From: CAYRYU01 sp964428355
GTDB taxonomy: Bacteria; Muiribacteriota; Ozemobacteria; Ozemobacterales; Ozemobacteraceae
Direction: 5' to 3'
DNA: 6,531 bases
Assembly (NCBI GenBank): GCA_964428355.1
Contig: CAYRYU010000190.1
Coordinates: 1-6,531 of the forward strand
Notes under the pieces: generated by a model
Told to the model about the DNA's origin: nothing
Database searches by the model: none
Seen by the model: the letters and a program-made list of their open reading frames with translations, nothing else
Translations under genes and position numbers: made by a program
Shown here: positions 4,356-6,531 of the stretch, piece after piece
Layout: the number at the start of each line of letters is the position of its first letter
Numbering within the stretch: the stretch's first letter is position 1

Positions 4356-6293
4356 TCATGGGATGGCCTTCGTGGTGACCGTCCGCTCGTTGTCGGGATC
4401 GTAGATCTCGACCGTTGCCAGCGAGGGCAAGGCGGAGGTGAATTCCAGGGTGGTGAACGGGCGGATCGAACGGATGCTCAGATCATCGACGGCCAGGACC
4501 AGTTTCGATGTCGTCGAGGAAAGGGCGGTGCTTTTTGCCAGGATTACCGCTTCGCCCGTTCGATCGTCAAAGACCGTGGTCTTGACCGTGGCAGTGGTGA
4601 TGAATTCCGGAGTCACGTTCCTTACGATGACCTGCATGTTCTGGTTCATGCCGCTGACCGTCGTCGGGAAGGTGATCGCTTGCCAGCCTGCGCCGGGAAC
4701 GACCACCGTGGCCAACGTCACTCCCCGATCCGTATCGATCATGTCGATCCGCGCTCCTGCCGGCAACGCGGCGGAGAAGGTCAGCGTGGCAACGCTCTCG
4801 AGTTCCCGCAGGGTGGAATCCGTGGTCGTCAGGACAAGACGCTGGAAATCCGGGAACGAGAGGGTCGGGCTCTTGGCGAAAGTCACCTCTTCACGATTAT
4901 TGCGGTCGATCAGTGAGGTGGTTACATCGAAGGTGCTCGGCACACGGGTCAGCACGATCTGGAGGTTCTGATTCAGCCCGGTGAGGGTCTTCCCAATCTC
5001 CACGGGAACACGGCTGCCACCGGGCATTGTCACTGTCGCCAAAGCCCTCCTCCCGTCGGGATCCCAGACTTCGATGCGGGCTCCAGCCGGAGGAGGGGTT
5101 GTGAAGCCCAGGGAATTGAACGTGCGGGCAGTTCTCACCGTGGGATCGTTGACGATCAGGGTCACCTTCCTGGCATTGGGCCAGGAAAGAGAGGGGCTTC
5201 TGAACAGATAGAAGTTCTCCCCCGTCCGGTTGTCGACGAGCCCCACGGTCGTGGAGAAATCGGCCGGAACCCCGGTCAGGATGATCTGTACGTTTTGGGA
5301 AACATTCGCGACCTCCCCACCGAGCGATACCGCGGTCGAGGCCGCTGCCGTGGGAAGGCCCGCGACCTGTTTCGACTCCAAAGACTCGCCATTGGGGCCG
5401 ACGGACGTGACTACGTAATAATAGGGAACACCGTTCGTGAGCTGATCGTGGACGAATCCACTGATTTTTCCGATTAGCGGGGTTCCCGAAGCCTTGGTCA
5501 CCCCAGGCTGGAAAGACCAGTAGATATTGTAGGAAACCGCCCCGGAAGCCAGGTCCCAGGAAAGGGTATTCTTCGCATCTCCCGCCTGGCACCAAACATT
5601 TGCCGGAGCGGATGCATTCAACCGGCCCTGCCAATTGTCCAACACCGCGTCATACGAGTTCGTGGCGAGCAGTTCCAGGTCCAAGCCGACCAGGTTCGCC
5701 TCCATCTGGCTTGCAAGACCTGTTGTCGCTCTGACGAACAGACTCTCGCTGGCGACGATCCTCAGGATTGCTTCCGCCAGAACATCCTCTTTTCCATGTT
5801 TTCCCTTGGGACCTACGAATAGGGTTGTCGTCGCATTCGAAACCAGATCTGCCGCTCCCTGGAAATCGGTAAAGGACCCCACATTTCCGCCCTCGATATG
5901 GATATCGCCGACGCAGGTTTTTGCGGGAAGCGAGGGGAACGTCGCGACGGCAGTTCCGGACGCATCCGCGAGGACGGTTCGAACAAGCGTCGTGGTCGGG
6001 TTCCCAACGAAGCCGATATTGACCAGAATGATTTTGAAGGTGACCCAGATCGTCTTGATTCCTGGATCCGCAAGAATATTTGCGGACGGTTGGGAATGAA
6101 GCCCCTGCTGAGGGGGAAGAACGATCTGGAAACGGACGGCTGCCGTTGGCTGGGTCGAAAGGCCCGGATCAACCGGGATTCCAGCCTCCGTTGAAACCGG
6201 GTTGTGAGGCGATATCACCTGACAACCCGTCTGCAAACACAGCAGAAAAATGAATAGGCCAAACAAGCCATGGACCCGGGAAACGTGTTTCAT
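4356..6293 (-). CDS. Lipoprotein with FN3 domain and three tandem 109-residue beta modules
   Basis: 645 residues. The start at 6293 is preferred because it gives a lipoprotein signal peptide (basic MKHVSR, a hydrophobic core, then LQTGC with Cys24) and has a purine-rich GAGAGGAAGG upstream. The lipobox is slightly off consensus (Gln at -3). The longer open frame from 6368 adds 25 residues without signal character. Residues ~50-225 form a beta-rich N-terminal part of unknown family with Thr-rich stretches. Residues ~228-315 are a fibronectin type III domain (TLSW with Trp246, SYNIYW 254-259, YYYVVTSV 291-298). Residues ~328-645 are three tandem modules; landmarks N334/N443/N552 give an exact 109-residue spacing, and copies 1 and 2 align without gaps. 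There are no catalytic motifs, so an adhesive, scaffold or ligand-binding role at the cell surface is the reasonable inference. It is the first visible gene of a likely two-gene unit with the SUMF1 lipoprotein. Confidence 0.9.
   Translation of the reverse strand: MKHVSRVHGLFGLFIFLLCLQTGCQVISPHNPVSTEAGIPVDPGLSTQPTAAVRFQIVLPPQQGLHSQPSANILADPGIKTIWVTFKIILVNIGFVGNPTTTLVRTVLADASGTAVATFPSLPAKTCVGDIHIEGGNVGSFTDFQGAADLVSNATTTLFVGPKGKHGKEDVLAEAILRIVASESLFVRATTGLASQMEANLVGLDLELLATNSYDAVLDNWQGRLNASAPANVWCQAGDAKNTLSWDLASGAVSYNIYWSFQPGVTKASGTPLIGKISGFVHDQLTNGVPYYYVVTSVGPNGESLESKQVAGLPTAAASTAVSLGGEVANVSQNVQIILTGVPADFSTTVGLVDNRTGENFYLFRSPSLSWPNARKVTLIVNDPTVRTARTFNSLGFTTPPPAGARIEVWDPDGRRALATVTMPGGSRVPVEIGKTLTGLNQNLQIVLTRVPSTFDVTTSLIDRNNREEVTFAKSPTLSFPDFQRLVLTTTDSTLRELESVATLTFSAALPAGARIDMIDTDRGVTLATVVVPGAGWQAITFPTTVSGMNQNMQVIVRNVTPEFITTATVKTTVFDDRTGEAVILAKSTALSSTTSKLVLAVDDLSIRSIRPFTTLEFTSALPSLATVEIYDPDNERTVTTKAIP
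4359..5312 (-). repeat. Three tandem ~109-residue protein modules
   Basis: Units cover residues ~328-436, 437-545 and 546-645. Shared landmarks are N-x-Q-[IV]-[IV] at the start, V-P-x-x-F, a D followed by E and then S-x-x-L-S, a D-x-[TS]-[VLI]-R-x-hydrophobic stretch, L-x-F, P-A-G-A-R-I-[ED], D-x-D and L-A-T-V-x-x-P-G. Copy 3 has a net 3-residue insertion and ends the protein without the final Pro-Gly. Divergence between copies indicates an old duplication. Confidence 0.85.
5349..5612 (-). other. Fibronectin type III domain coding region
   Basis: Residues ~228-315 of the 645-residue lipoprotein, with APANVW opening, core Trp246 in TLSW, YNIYW, then G-V-P-Y-Y-Y-V-V-T-S-V-G-P-N-G-E-S. This is the standard order for an FN3 strand set. 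Such domains usually act as spacers or carbohydrate/protein-binding accessories in secreted bacterial proteins. Confidence 0.85.
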
Positions 6294-6531
6294 GCCTTCC
6301 TCTCTGGAGCTCTCATGAGTGAAAAAGAATGGTCGGATCGGAAAAAATTGGCCGAAAATTCCCCTCAATGACGAACCCCAGAGGCAAAGCTAATCCCATT
6401 GCATCGTTCGGGCAGGTGCAACTGAAAAGGGATGATTCCGAGGCGGAAATTGAGAATCGGACGGGATCAGACTCCTTAAGGAAACAGCATATCAGAAACA
6501 GGTCTCAGTAGCAACAGAAGGCCACCCTCGA
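6294..6531 (-). other. Upstream region of the lipoprotein pair, promoter not resolved
   Basis: No gene is supported here. On the minus strand a TTGCAC (about 6416-6421) followed 17 bases later by TGGGAT is a weak sigma-70-like pair. An inverted TTGCA/TGCAA pair overlaps it at 6399-6421. A 10-base palindrome TCCTTAAGGA lies at 6473-6482. None is strong enough to name as a promoter or operator. The stretch is more A/T-rich than the coding DNA around it, as expected of a leader region. Confidence 0.3.
6295..6304 (-). promoter_or_regulatory. Purine-rich ribosome binding site of the 645-residue lipoprotein gene
   Basis: The minus strand reads GAGAGGAAGG just before C-ATG. GAGAGG sits 5 bases from the ATG at 6293, supporting that start over the one at 6368. 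Confidence 0.6.

Noticed and set aside
6294..6368. Upstream start for the 645-residue lipoprotein
   Set aside because: It would bury the lipoprotein signal peptide behind 25 residues; a purine-rich binding site precedes the ATG at 6293.

Overview
The window is GC-rich bacterial DNA from an organism with a Gram-negative-style envelope: it encodes two lipoproteins and one prepilin-like protein. Extracellular modules (FN3, dockerin-like hands, SUMF1 fold), a type IV filament-like N-terminus and a dispersed inverted repeat in an intergenic gap would fit a deep-branching environmental lineage such as Riflebacteria/Ozemobacteria, or alternatively Planctomycetota or Myxococcota. That placement is a guess from style and not a proven assignment.

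Layout: (1) 1-750, plus strand, the 3' end of a gene encoding an extremely Gly/Ser/Asp-rich protein; its start lies outside the window. (2) 751-909, a gap almost filled by a 94-bp element with imperfect 35-bp inverted ends. (3) 910-2346, plus strand, a 478-residue prepilin-like protein with a long, helix-rich C-terminal part of unknown function. (4) 2347-2665, a gap between converging genes that ends in a very strong bidirectional terminator. (5) 2666-4264, minus strand, a 532-residue lipoprotein with a beta module, two dockerin-like hands and a SUMF1/FGE-fold domain. (6) 4356-6293, minus strand, a 645-residue lipoprotein with an FN3 domain and three tandem 109-residue modules. (7) 6294-6531, the upstream region of the lipoprotein gene.

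The two minus-strand genes are probably co-transcribed (91-base gap, the second with its own strong ribosome binding site). They are linked by protein sequence: the ~95-residue module repeated three times in the first lipoprotein occurs once, clearly diverged, near the N-terminus of the second. I know no name for this module, and it is the best candidate here for something undescribed. All four proteins look secreted or surface-associated. I see no defence system, CRISPR array, tRNA, rRNA, transposase or integrase.
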